Assembly: GCA_027605045.1 (NCBI GenBank)
Contig: JAQFWX010000010.1
Coordinates: forward strand, 62,001-126,000
Direction: 5' to 3'
DNA length: 64,000 bases
From: Phallus indusiatus
Lineage: Eukaryota > Basidiomycota > Agaricomycetes > Phallales > Phallaceae
Within the stretch, counting starts at the first letter, position 1, and every line of letters begins with the position of its first letter. Of the stretch, positions 1-8,488 are shown piece after piece. A program made the position numbers and the translations under genes. Under the pieces are notes generated by a model. That model saw only the letters and a list, made by a program, of their open reading frames with translations. It made no database searches and was not told the origin of the DNA.

Positions 1-522
1 CTCCGGCTGTTCCATGTAGATGTCCTCGTCCAGAGTCCCATGGAGGAACGCGGTTTTGACGTCCATTTGGTGAATTTCCCAGTCATTTACGGCGGCTATA
101 TGTAGGATTGCTCTCAATGATTCCATCCGTGAGACGGATGCGAACGTCTCATTGTAGTCCACTCCCTGGACTTGGGTGAATCCTCGGGCGACTACTCTCA
201 CTTTGTACCGGGTAATGTCTCCCTTCTCGTTTCTTTTTACCGTAAAGCATGGTTTTGACTTAATAACGCGTCTTCCTTCAGGTACTTTTGTTCGTGGAAT
301 CAACGTCCATACTTGATGCTTGTGTAGGGAGTTCATCTCGTCTAGGTACGCCGCCTTCCATTTCTCTCCATCTGTTGATGACTTAGCTTCCCTCCAGGTT
401 GTCGGTTCGTTGTCTGAACTGTAGAAGCACTGTTCATCGTCGTCTATTTCATCTAGGAGTGGTACCCATCCATCCATTTCATCTGCTGCCATTGCTATTC
501 TTTCCTCTTGCCGCCTCCTGTT
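1..522 (-). pseudogene. copia polyprotein piece: N-terminal half of reverse transcriptase
   Basis: Read on the minus strand the piece begins in a linker (MAADEMDGW...) and runs into typical copia RT motifs: KWKAAYLDEMNSLHKHQVW, GDITRYKVRVVARGFTQ and, at the window edge, QMDVKTAFLHGTLDEDIYMEQ. The frame is open to the edge, where the element continues outside. It follows directly on the piece at 787-1279 once the 264-bp insert between them is removed. Only the N-terminal part of RT is present; the YVDD catalytic box lies beyond the window. Confidence 0.93.
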
Positions 523-786
523 TGTAACGTTTCGTTACAGTTTACGATTAGCCCGGTTCTTACTGACTCACAACAAACAGTATAAAGCTGTATATTTGCA
601 AGTGCAGGTAAGAAAGGCTGCCGGCGCCTTTACCGTTACGCGGTATTTACTGGTGTGACGGCGCCTATGTACATTACATAATACTAGGTACTTGTGCAGA
701 CGACGATCGTCTGCATGCAATTGTATATATATACTAATATGTACTATGGGTAATAGTAGTCCGCTGGTCATAGCGGAATCGTTACA
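523..786. mobile_element. 264-bp hairpin-rich insertion (TGTAACG...CGTTACA), copy 1
   Basis: The insert starts TGTAACG and ends CGTTACA, so it has 7-bp inverted ends that also obey the LTR rule TG...CA. It is flanked by the direct repeat CTGTT (518-522 and 787-791), a 5-bp target duplication. Removing it joins the copia frame as ...ERNRRRQEERIAMAADEM. It has no convincing coding capacity. It contains several perfect stem-loops: 524-538 (6-bp stem, 3-nt loop), 695-715 (9-bp stem, loop CGA) and 761-776 (5-bp stem). It could be a solo LTR of a very short LTR (TRIM/SMART-like) family or a non-autonomous DNA element; the 5-bp duplication and TG/CA ends favour the former. Confidence 0.8.
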
Positions 787-1279
787 CTGTTCCGTTCTTG
801 TCGGGCCCTGTCTTCCGCTTCTCTCACCTCTTGTACCGCCTGTTGTACCCGGGTTGTATGTGGTAAACCTCTAGCAGCTGCAGCTGCAGCTGTGGGGCGC
901 CTTTGTCTAGTGGACCGGCGTAGGTTTTCTTCTCTTCCTTGTGCTTCTTGCTCACCCCCTTGTTCTGGGACTTCTTCCTGGATATCTTCTGGCAGTCGGG
1001 GTGCTTCCGGTGCTATTTCTGGCCCGACATTGATTTCGGGATAGGGCTCGGGAGTGCTTGCGTCCTCCACCGGGATCTCTAGCAGATCAATCATCCTTTG
1101 GGTGTTGCTCTGGGCTGGTGTTGGTGTCGGATGGATTTCATGTATTCTAGTCCCGTTGTCTGTTTCAATAAATCTTACATTTCTCGAGACATGCACACGT
1201 CCAGTTGACCTTTCATAGCATCTGTATGCCTTTGAATTTTGAGAGTACCCGATTAATACATGTTCCTTTGATTGTTCAC
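787..1279 (-). pseudogene. copia polyprotein piece: integrase C-terminus and linker to RT
   Basis: The minus-strand frame reads QSKEHVLIGYSQNSKAYRC followed by RVHVSRNVRFIE, the standard copia segment after the integrase core (compare the common form GYS..SKAYR...R....SRDV.F). A low-complexity acidic/proline linker follows, then RRSTRQRRP, the basic patch usual before RT, and a run of six alanines encoded by a CAGCTG-type repeat. It is bounded on both sides by the two hairpin-rich inserts and joins both neighbours in frame when they are removed. Confidence 0.9.
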
Positions 1280-1600
1280 TGTAACGTTTCGTTACTTTTT
1301 ATAGTGTACCGCTTGCGGTACACAGTTTATATCACGCTGTAGTTTCACGCCACAAGTAACAGACCAAGGTGCTGTATTTTCTTTGTGGAGTAAAACAAGT
1401 TGCGCGTGCTGAATCAGCACGCGCGTAGCTACTACTAATGTATAGTTATTACATAATGGCTCGCCACGCCGCGGCGAGCCAGAGGCGTTAAGCGCCTCTG
1501 TTATTAGAGTAAGTAATAGTAACTACTGCAGAGGGCGAAGCCCTCTGCATATGCCTAAGTGGCATATACTCAATCCACCGCATGCGGTGGATCCGTTACA
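1280..1600. mobile_element. 321-bp hairpin-rich insertion (TGTAACG...CGTTACA), copy 2
   Basis: It has the same ends as the element at 523-786 (TGTAACG / CGTTACA) and the same first stem-loop, but is flanked by a different target duplication, TTCAC (1275-1279 and 1601-1605). Removing it restores the copia frame ...STKIGE-QSKEHV... At least eight stem-loops line up along its length: 1281-1295, 1304-1323 (9-bp stem), 1402-1424 (11-bp stem, 1-nt loop), 1458-1480, 1480-1500, 1527-1549 (10-bp stem, loop GAA), 1549-1567 and 1573-1592 (a 20-bp perfect palindrome). No ORF of interest is present. The interior differs from copy 1, so the family is recognised by its ends and its hairpin build. Confidence 0.82.
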
Positions 1601-1813
1601 TTCACCTATCTTAGTGCTATTCTGTAGTAAAACGAACGCTCGAGAGCCGAATGCACGCAGGTGTGATACGTCAGGTTTTGATCCATGCCACGCTTCGTAG
1701 GGTGTCTTGCCTTTCAGGGCTTTGGTTGGGGTGCGGTTCTTTAGATAGGATGCTGTCAGGACACATTCTCCCCATGCTCGTTTTGGTAGGCCGGCACTTA
1801 TTCGCATGGTTCG
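1601..1813 (-). pseudogene. copia polyprotein piece: integrase core, C-terminal part
   Basis: The minus strand encodes MRISAGLPKRAWGECV, ASYLKNRTPT, GKTPYEAWHG and LRAFGSRAFV, which match the region after the catalytic glutamate of copia integrases. The apparent start codon at 1807 is not a true start: the frame continues from the piece at 2201-2281 (ERTHRTIMSRART) once the solo LTR between them and one copy of its GTTCG duplication are removed. Confidence 0.92.
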
Positions 1814-2200
1814 TGTCAGGGTACGCTACCGCCGTCTCTCATTTTCTTATTTATTATCATCGGCATCACTTCCTTTCTATTTTATTTATCATTTCCATAT
1901 TTTACTTTCACTCTCCGTTTCCTTGTTCTGTCTCTATTTCACCTTCTCTACTCGCGCGTTGCGCTCGTACCGCGTGATGCCCGTGACATCACGTCGCTTA
2001 GGTCGGCTTGGCGCCTGGCACTTAGCTGTGTCAGGGCCGCACGCCGCGTCGTCGTTTATGTATATAGTAGCTGTACCTAGAGTGAGGGTCCCTAAGCTTG
2101 TTCTCTTAGGATCCCCTCCCTCTAGGTGAGTAGTTAGTTTCCCTTCCAATATATTATCTTAGGATCCCCTCCCTCTAGTGTGAGCTGAGTAGCCCTAACA
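1814..2200 (-). mobile_element. solo LTR of the gypsy family (copy A), 387 bp
   Basis: Its plus strand starts TGTCAGGG and ends CCCTAACA, the reverse complement of the LTRs at 2282-2664 and 8093-8488 as read on the plus strand. A target duplication GTTCG flanks it (1809-1813 and 2201-2205). No internal gypsy sequence is attached, so it is a solo LTR left after LTR-LTR recombination. It carries the family's internal duplication of a TAGAGGGAGGGGATCCTAAG-type motif and the 11-nt AAGCTTGTTCT segment matching the self-priming site. Confidence 0.93.
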
Positions 2201-2281
2201 GTTCGCGCACGACTCATTATTGTGCGATGTGTGCGCTCCACTAGTCCATTTTGGTGTGAACTATGGGGGGGCCGTGACCTC
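2201..2281 (-). pseudogene. copia polyprotein piece: integrase catalytic region, frameshifted
   Basis: This short piece encodes S-H-Q-N-G-L-V-E-R-T-H-R-T-I-M-S-R-A-R-T, the copia integrase stretch holding the catalytic glutamate in the NG-x-VERT-H motif. Upstream, toward 2281, a run of seven G on the plus strand (about 2265-2271) puts VTAP out of frame with SHQNGL; six would restore it. This is either a real inactivating indel or a homopolymer sequencing error. Confidence 0.85.
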
Positions 2282-2664
2282 TGTTAGGGCTACTCAGCTC
2301 ACACTAGAGGGAGGGGATCCTAAGACAATATATTGGAAGGGAAACTAACTACTCACCTAGAGGGAGGGGATCCTAAGAGAACAAGCTTAGGGACCCTCAC
2401 TCTAGGTACAACGACTATATACATAAACGACGACGGCGTGCGGCCCTGACACAGCTAAGTGCCAGGCGCAAGCCGACCTAAGCGACGTGATGTCACGGGC
2501 ATCACGCCGGGTACGCGGCGGCGCGAGTAAAGAAAGTGGAATAGAGACAGAACAAGGAGACGGAGAGTGAAAGTAAAATATGGAAATGATAAATAAAATA
2601 GAAAAGAAATGATGCCGATGATAATAACTAAGAAAATGAGAGACGGTGGTAGCGTACCCTGACA
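2282..2664 (-). repeat. 3' LTR of the gypsy element, 383 bp
   Basis: The plus strand reads TGTTAGGG...CCCTGACA, so the element-sense LTR begins TGTCAGGG and ends CCCTAACA (TG...CA). Relative to the 5' LTR it differs mainly by small indels in GC-rich or homopolymer stretches around 2420-2535 and by a G/C-T difference near 2646. It contains two direct copies of a TAGAGGGAGGGGATCC motif. Confidence 0.95.
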
Positions 2665-2678
2665 CCATCCCCCCTTCA
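2665..2678 (-). promoter_or_regulatory. polypurine tract of the gypsy element
   Basis: In element sense the sequence TGAAGGGGGGATGG directly abuts the 3' LTR. Such purine runs resist RNase H and prime plus-strand DNA synthesis in LTR elements. The pol stop codon TGA (2676-2678) lies at its 5' edge, so coding sequence runs right up to the tract. Confidence 0.85.
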
Positions 2679-5600
2679 ACGAGGCGGCATCCCGACGCCT
2701 GCAGCTTCGACTAATGACGCCTGTAGCTTAGAAAAATCAAACCGAGGGCGACGATGGAAAAGGAGACCATTTATCGAGCGTGGCGCACTCGGATGTTCGC
2801 GGTGGAAATCCTTAATGAGACCCGGGGCTGCAATATTCGACTCGGGTTCCCACTGGTCATGCTCGGGACCATAGCCTTCCCAACGCACCTTGTACTCGAG
2901 TCGTCTCCGGAAGACACGACTATCTAAAATCCGTTCCACGACATAGTGTTCACCATCGTCTCTGACCTCAGGAGGTGGTGGAGCCTTAACGCGACGGCCC
3001 GGGATTGTGTCTTCAACCTTTGGACGTAACTTCCCGACGTGGAACACTGGGTGGAGCCTTGACATCGACAGTGGTAAACGCAGCTTATATGCGTGTGACC
3101 CGACCTTGCTGACTATCGGAAAAGGCCCTAAGTACCGATGCGATAACTTGGCGGAGGGCCTGGTGGTACGAATGTCGCTCGAATCGAAGTATACCTTGTC
3201 GCCAACCTTGTATTCAGGTGCCGGGATGTGTTTCCGATCGTAGTACTTGGCCATCTCGTCCTTCGACCTGGCTATAGCGGCCTTGGCTTCCTCTATTGTC
3301 GACTCCATGCGCGTCTTGAACTCGTTGACAGATTCGATCTTCGAGTCGGCAACCAGCGGTTCGAATCCCATACGAGGATGTCGTCCAGTGTCGAGCTCAA
3401 AGGGGGTTGAACGCGTGGCTGAGTGTACATGGTTGTTGTATGCGAACTCAGCCATGGGAAGCAGCTGGTCCCAGTCGTCCTGTCGCTCTGAGGTGAAAAG
3501 TCGAAGATACTGTTCGACTTCTGCATTGACGCGCTCTGTTTGACCATCGGTTTGAGGATGATACGCCGTAGAGGGTGCAAGCCGTATGCCAAGGAGCCTA
3601 GAAAGTTCCTGCGTGAAGCGAGACGCGAACTGGGGGCCTCTGTCAGAGATCACCTTCATGGGGAGACCATGGAGCTTCCAGACATGTTGAAGGTACAAAC
3701 GGGCCAGACCTGTCGCGTCAAGTGTCGTAAATGTCGGCACGAAATGAACCCGTTTGGTGAGAGAGTCGACGACAGAGAGGATCGCGTCAAAACCGTTAGA
3801 TTCTGGCAGCTCCACGATGAAGTCGACTGAGATGTGTTCCCAAGGTCGACTTGGCACTTCTGTGGGTCGGAGAAGGCCATAGGGAGCATGGCGAGACGGT
3901 TTCGTACGTAGACACATGTCGCAGGCCTCTACATAGCGTTGTACATACCTAGAGACGCCTGGCCACCAAAAGGTGCGTGAAACGAGCTCGAGGGTCTTGA
4001 AACGACCCGGGTGACCGCCGAGTTTGGTGTCGTGGTGTCTGGAAAGGATTTTCCGACGCAATTCATCCACGTTTGGCACGTAAACTTTGCCGCGATAGTA
4101 GAGGAGGTCCTGGTCTTCAAACCATTCCGATGAGTGAGCTGAACGACCACCCAGCGCACGAAGTGTTGCAACGGCTTTGGAAACACTATCTTCAACCTTG
4201 CCTTCCCGATTGGCCTTGCGAATCTGGCGTAGAAGATCCTCCTCCTCCCCCTTAAGACGGAACGTTTGCAGAGCATTGATTGCAAACATTTCGGGTCGGA
4301 TTAAGGTGACTCCACGATTGTCGTCCTTTCCCGAGCCATGATCTGGCCGACGAGATAGACCGTCAGGTTTGCCCATCGACTTACCCGGTATATGCTGCAG
4401 AGTAAAGTCAAATCGTGAGAGATATACCGACCATCTAGCTTGACGACGATTGAGGTTACGCGCGGACATGAAGTACTCGAGATTCTTGTGATCAGTCCGT
4501 ATGTCGATAGGATGAGACGCGCCTTCGAGAAAGTGTCGCCATTCCTCTAAAGATCGTATGATAGCGAGCATCTCCTTGTCGTGGATCTCATAGTTGCGTT
4601 CGACAGGGCTGAGGGCCTTCGAGAAGAATGCAACTGGGTGCCATTTACCGTCCTCGTTCGACAGCTGCGAAAGGACCGCGCCTGTTGCAAAGTCGGAACT
4701 GTCTGCTTCGACTCTGTAAGGATTAGCAGGGTTAGGAATGAGGAGAATGGGAGCAGAGGTGATTGACGACTTCAGAGTATCGAAAGCATGCTGACAGGTG
4801 TCGGACCAGACGAAGGGAGTGTCCTTTTTGGTTAACCCGAACATGGGATTGGCAATACGCGCGAAGTCCTTGATAAACCGACGGTAGAAGTTGGCGAAGC
4901 CCAGGAAGGACTGAACCTCAGTGACGTTCTTCGGGACAGGCCAATCTCTGACACCCGAGACTTTCGCGGGGTCCATCTCTACGGTGTTCTCGGAAATCAC
5001 GACGCCTAAGTATTCGATCTTAGTCCGACAGAACTCGCACTTCTCTGCCTTGAGATACAGCTTGTGCTCCCGGAGACGTTCGAGAACGCGTCGGGTGACC
5101 TGGTCATGCTGCTCCCGATCCCGAGTGTAGATGAGAATGTCGTCGATATAGACGGCAACGACACCTTCTGAGATCATGTCTTCGAAGATCTCGTTCATCA
5201 TCGTCTGGAAGGTGGCGGGACTGTTAGTGAGACCAAAGAACATCACCAAGGGCTCGAAAAGGCCGCGATTGGTGCGGAAAGCAGCCTTCCACTCATCTCC
5301 TTCCTTTATCCGCACGTTGTTGTAACCCCAGCGCACGTCCAGCTTGGTAAAGTACCGAGCACCTTGCAATTTGTTGATGAGCTCTGAGATCAGGGGCAGC
5401 GGGTAACGGTTCTTAATCGTCATAGCATTCAGCGCACGATAATCTTGAATGAGACGGAGAGAGCCATCCTTCTTCTTGATGAAGAATACCGGGGATGCCA
5501 TTGGTGACTTGGAGGGTCGGATTCGTCCAGACGCAAGGTTTTCTTCCAGAAACGCATCTAACTCGGCCTGTTCGTTGGGCGACAATGGGTAGATCTTGCA

Positions 5601-6620
5601 TGACTTGGGCTCAGAACCTGGCACAAGCTCTATCGGGTGATCCCACTTCTTCGACTGCGGCAACGAGTCGAACGACTCCTTCGAGAAAATGTCGGCAAAG
5701 TCGTGAAACATCTCTGGGACAATATCTCGAAAGCCTCTGGGAGCTGGCGCGTCCGAGTTATTGGCGTGGGCCTGGGCTAGTCGTTGGGAGATGGTCTCCG
5801 TGGCATATATGCGGTGAACGTCGGGCTCGTCGGGCAGCATCGATATCGCGAACAGTCGATCGCCTTCTTCAATCTCAGACTCGACGTCGACCAAGTCTGG
5901 TATATCAGGGTCATCGGCTTCAGTGCTGTCAAGTTCTGGCAGAGGTGCGCGTCGGATCTGCTGGAATGCACGCTTAGAAAGCTTACCCGCTGGCCAGCGC
6001 GGAGCACAAGACCGACAACTAGGGCTGCAGCGCATGAACTCCACTTGACCAGTTGTATAATCTATAACGGGATTGTGGGCCTTGAACCATGGCAGCCCGA
6101 ACAAGACGGGATACTTGAGCGAGGTAACGGCGAACAAGGTACGTTCAGAGTGATCCCGAAAGCGAACGACCAGATCAACGACGTGGGTGATAGAGCCAGC
6201 ATGATTGGGTGTACCGTCGACGTTAAACACGGGAATCGGTTTAGCAAGACGTATGGAGGGAAGTCGATGTTTCTCGACAAAGTTGCGATCGAGGAACATA
6301 CCGCTAGCCCCAGTGTCTAGCATGGCCTTGCTGTGCAGCAGGGTCCCAGTGTCAACACTCTGTAGCTCTACAGGAATCTCCAGCTTCTGCGTACCAGCGG
6401 TAGCTGCGAGTCGGTATTCCTTGGGCAATGTGCGGCGTTGAGAAGGCGACAGCATACATGGAATGGAAACAGAGCGTGTAGCAGGTGGAGGCGATTCTTT
6501 GGGTTTATCAGGGGATGCAGCAGGGGTAGTTAGATTCGAATCAGATGTGTCATTTTGTTCGCGATCTATGTACAAAATGTCGAATCTATTTGATGTCGGC
6601 AACGAGGGTGCATCTATCAC
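2676..6620 (-). CDS. gypsy Pol polyprotein: protease, RT, RNase H, integrase, chromodomain
   Basis: The 1314-codon open frame encodes the enzymes of reverse transcription and integration. Visible in order: aspartic protease (MLDTGASGMFLDRNF, about residue 100); RT with RLIQDYRALN, FGLTNSPATFQ and the YIDD catalytic box (about 485-490); RNase H (EADSSDFATGAVLSQ, TDHKNLEYF); integrase zinc finger H-H-C-C (HHDTKLGGHP...CDMC) and the DDE core (SVDFIVELP, ISDRGPQF, TDGQTERVN); and a C-terminal chromodomain (YVVERILDSR...YKVRWEGYG...WEPESNI) that in chromoviruses steers insertion toward histone marks. The frame opens at a GTG overlapping the gag stop codon in the -1 frame and the first ATG is about 55 codons inside, so Pol is probably made by -1 frameshifting or reinitiation rather than from its own start. 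Confidence 0.96.
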   Translation of the reverse strand: MIDAPSLPTSNRFDILYIDREQNDTSDSNLTTPAASPDKPKESPPPATRSVSIPCMLSPSQRRTLPKEYRLAATAGTQKLEIPVELQSVDTGTLLHSKAMLDTGASGMFLDRNFVEKHRLPSIRLAKPIPVFNVDGTPNHAGSITHVVDLVVRFRDHSERTLFAVTSLKYPVLFGLPWFKAHNPVIDYTTGQVEFMRCSPSCRSCAPRWPAGKLSKRAFQQIRRAPLPELDSTEADDPDIPDLVDVESEIEEGDRLFAISMLPDEPDVHRIYATETISQRLAQAHANNSDAPAPRGFRDIVPEMFHDFADIFSKESFDSLPQSKKWDHPIELVPGSEPKSCKIYPLSPNEQAELDAFLEENLASGRIRPSKSPMASPVFFIKKKDGSLRLIQDYRALNAMTIKNRYPLPLISELINKLQGARYFTKLDVRWGYNNVRIKEGDEWKAAFRTNRGLFEPLVMFFGLTNSPATFQTMMNEIFEDMISEGVVAVYIDDILIYTRDREQHDQVTRRVLERLREHKLYLKAEKCEFCRTKIEYLGVVISENTVEMDPAKVSGVRDWPVPKNVTEVQSFLGFANFYRRFIKDFARIANPMFGLTKKDTPFVWSDTCQHAFDTLKSSITSAPILLIPNPANPYRVEADSSDFATGAVLSQLSNEDGKWHPVAFFSKALSPVERNYEIHDKEMLAIIRSLEEWRHFLEGASHPIDIRTDHKNLEYFMSARNLNRRQARWSVYLSRFDFTLQHIPGKSMGKPDGLSRRPDHGSGKDDNRGVTLIRPEMFAINALQTFRLKGEEEDLLRQIRKANREGKVEDSVSKAVATLRALGGRSAHSSEWFEDQDLLYYRGKVYVPNVDELRRKILSRHHDTKLGGHPGRFKTLELVSRTFWWPGVSRYVQRYVEACDMCLRTKPSRHAPYGLLRPTEVPSRPWEHISVDFIVELPESNGFDAILSVVDSLTKRVHFVPTFTTLDATGLARLYLQHVWKLHGLPMKVISDRGPQFASRFTQELSRLLGIRLAPSTAYHPQTDGQTERVNAEVEQYLRLFTSERQDDWDQLLPMAEFAYNNHVHSATRSTPFELDTGRHPRMGFEPLVADSKIESVNEFKTRMESTIEEAKAAIARSKDEMAKYYDRKHIPAPEYKVGDKVYFDSSDIRTTRPSAKLSHRYLGPFPIVSKVGSHAYKLRLPLSMSRLHPVFHVGKLRPKVEDTIPGRRVKAPPPPEVRDDGEHYVVERILDSRVFRRRLEYKVRWEGYGPEHDQWEPESNIAAPGLIKDFHREHPSAPRSINGLLFHRRPRFDFSKLQASLVEAAGVGMPPR

Positions 6621-7927
6621 TCGTCGCCGTTTTGAAAATCCTCTACCTCTGTTGCAGCTACAGTTTCACCTTCTGTCAGAGCAGGGTCGCCACGCGCCTG
6701 GGCTTCTAACGCGTCTTTCTGGGCCAGTAACTGTACGATACTGTCGTCTAACTCGTCCGGCTGGAGATACCGAATGTCATACGCGCGAGGGCATTCGCGA
6801 GCCCAGTGGCCTGCTGCTCCACAGCGACGGCACCTGGTCGATTCTGGGCCTAAGCGTCGACGAGCAGCATCAACGTCCATCGGATCATGCCTGACCTGGG
6901 GTGTAGGAGCAGAAGCCGCGGGTCTAGGGGGTGGTGCGGGCATGACCTGGGGTATAGGCCTGGGAGGTGGGTAGGCAGGAGCCTGATAGGAAGGGACAAG
7001 GGGCCTCCTCTGGGTCTGGAGGGTCTGATACGACGGGAAGGGGTTGGGACGAGGTCGATTAATGGGGACCGTCGCGGGATTTGTCTGAGTCGTTCCAGAG
7101 CCCACGAGTCGATGGCGAGCAGCGGTGAATGCCTCGTTGGAACGTCTGTCCATGTCAAACATGCGTGCTTGCCTGATCCAGCCCTCATAGTCGTGAAGCG
7201 CGGGTCGGTCTTTCATCGTCGCTACCAGAGAGGCAATTGCCGGGTCTAAACCGTTACGAAAGTACGTGTTAATGGCGAGTCCCTCCGTAAAGCCAGCGTG
7301 CTCGATGAGCACGCGGAAGGCGTCCACATACTCTTCTACAGTTCTGTTGCCTTGGATGTAGCGGTTGGAATAGAGGGTGTTGATGGCATCCTCCTGCTCG
7401 GATTGTGGAAAGAAATCCGTTTTGAATCGTTCTCGAAAGGCGTTCCAGTCGGCGAAAGGCTTTTCTCCTCTTTGGTATCTTTTCAACATAGACTCACTGA
7501 AAGCGAGGGCGCGGCCTTCGTTCATGTACGACATTGCCCAACCGATCTTGAGTTCATCAGTCTCGAAGTCGCGACTGCATATACTCATGTAAAACTCGAC
7601 GGTGTTCCAGAAGGCACGTCCTTTGGAGCGATCTCCGTCGAACGAAGGAGGTACAGCAGGTCGGGTGTTTCGGGAAGAACGCGAACTTGCTTGATGCTCA
7701 GGAGCCGGTGGTTGTCCAGGCGAGGACGCGTCGTCAGTAGGGGGGTTTTGGGTGGGGGCAGCTCTAGTCGCGTCTCGGATGTCCCGTAGGACCTCAATCA
7801 TCTGTGAGGCCTGGGATTCTTGTCTTGCCATGCGGGCATCCATTTCCGCGAATTGCCGCATGATAATAGTCGCCACATCGTTGAGGGTGACGATCTGGGG
7901 CGCAGAGGGTGGAGGTGAAGAGTCCAT
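6617..7927 (-). CDS. gypsy Gag with CCHC zinc knuckle
   Basis: The 436-aa ORF starts at an ATG about 165 bp inside the 5' LTR. The middle holds the retrotransposon Gag core (WNAFRERFKTDFFP, VEEYVDAFRVLIEHAGF, TYFRNGLDP). A proline-rich stretch precedes one CCHC knuckle, CRRCGAAGHWARECP, near residue 380, which binds the RNA genome. The stop TGA lies inside the GTGA overlap with pol. It is intact; Gag forms the cytoplasmic virus-like particle. Confidence 0.95.
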   Translation of the reverse strand: MDSSPPPSAPQIVTLNDVATIIMRQFAEMDARMARQESQASQMIEVLRDIRDATRAAPTQNPPTDDASSPGQPPAPEHQASSRSSRNTRPAVPPSFDGDRSKGRAFWNTVEFYMSICSRDFETDELKIGWAMSYMNEGRALAFSESMLKRYQRGEKPFADWNAFRERFKTDFFPQSEQEDAINTLYSNRYIQGNRTVEEYVDAFRVLIEHAGFTEGLAINTYFRNGLDPAIASLVATMKDRPALHDYEGWIRQARMFDMDRRSNEAFTAARHRLVGSGTTQTNPATVPINRPRPNPFPSYQTLQTQRRPLVPSYQAPAYPPPRPIPQVMPAPPPRPAASAPTPQVRHDPMDVDAARRRLGPESTRCRRCGAAGHWARECPRAYDIRYLQPDELDDSIVQLLAQKDALEAQARGDPALTEGETVAATEVEDFQNGDE

Positions 7928-8079
7928 GAGAGAGAGAGAAAAGGAAAGGGGTTTTTAAGATGGAGCAGAGGGGTCGATTATAGACGGGACTCGAAGGAAA
8001 AATACGACACTGCGATAGTCGGTGTCGAGCGCGATTTTTCGATAACGAGTGTCGATAGAAACGGCCAGTCTGCGAGTAG

Positions 8080-8090
8080 AAGCTTGTTCT
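8080..8090 (-). promoter_or_regulatory. self-primer binding site of the gypsy element
   Basis: Two bases after the 5' LTR in element sense stands AGAACAAGCTT. Its perfect 11-nt complement AAGCTTGTTCT occurs inside the LTR itself (plus-strand 8189-8199 and 2378-2388). No tRNA 3'-end complement is seen next to the LTR. Tf1/sushi-type elements prime minus-strand synthesis by folding the first 11 nt of their own RNA onto a site just after U5. The match in length and place supports the same mode here, and would put the transcript start at the AAGCTTGTTCT in the LTR. Confidence 0.75.
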
Positions 8091-8092
8091 AC

Positions 8093-8488
8093 TGTTAGGG
8101 CTACTCAGCTCACACTAGAGGGAGGGGATCCTAAGACAATATATTGGAAGGGAAACTAACTACTCACCTAGAGGGAGGGGATCCTAAGAGAACAAGCTTA
8201 GGGACCCTCACTCTAGGTACAACGACTATATACATAAAACGACGACGCGGCGTGCGGCCCTGACACAGCTAAGTGCCAGGCGCCCAAGCCGAACCTAAGC
8301 GACGTGATGTCACGGGCATCACGCCGGGTACGAGCGCGCGACGCGCGTGAGTAAAGAAAGTGGAATAGAGACAGAACAAGGAGACGGAGAGTGAAAGTAA
8401 AATATGGAAATGATAAATAAAATAGAAAAGAAATGATGCCGATGATAATAACTAAGAAAATGAGAGACGGCGGTAGCGTACCCTGACA
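8093..8488 (-). repeat. 5' LTR of the gypsy element, 396 bp
   Basis: It is the direct-repeat partner of 2282-2664, with the same TGTTAGGG...CCCTGACA ends on the plus strand and 13 bp longer. It is followed by the target duplication copy ACCTC at 8489-8493. It should carry the promoter and, in element sense, the RNA start near the AAGCTTGTTCT segment. Confidence 0.95.

Larger units (their letters stand above)
2282..8488 (-). mobile_element. full-length Ty3/gypsy chromovirus (Tf1/sushi-like), 6.2 kb
   Basis: Both LTRs, a polypurine tract, a self-complementary primer site, an intact gag ORF and an intact 1314-codon pol ORF with a C-terminal chromodomain are all present on the minus strand. The target duplication ACCTC (2277-2281 and 8489-8493) shows that the element jumped into the copia integrase gene as one unit. 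The protein order protease-RT-RNase H-integrase-chromodomain is that of chromoviruses. Both ORFs are open and the LTRs are nearly identical apart from a few small indels, so the insertion is young and may still be competent. Confidence 0.96.

Noticed and set aside
1402..1592. Hairpin series as a CRISPR array or integron attachment sites
   Set aside because: Stems all differ in sequence, no regular spacers or repeats, eukaryotic context; explained as one mobile insert with a target duplication.
1806..2668. Plus- and minus-strand ORFs within the gypsy LTRs
   Set aside because: They recur in every LTR copy in alternative frames with hydrophobic low-complexity translation; LTR sequence explains them.
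3357..3368. GGTTCGAATCCC resembling a tRNA B box
   Set aside because: It lies inside the integrase part of the gypsy pol frame and no A box or cloverleaf fits around it.
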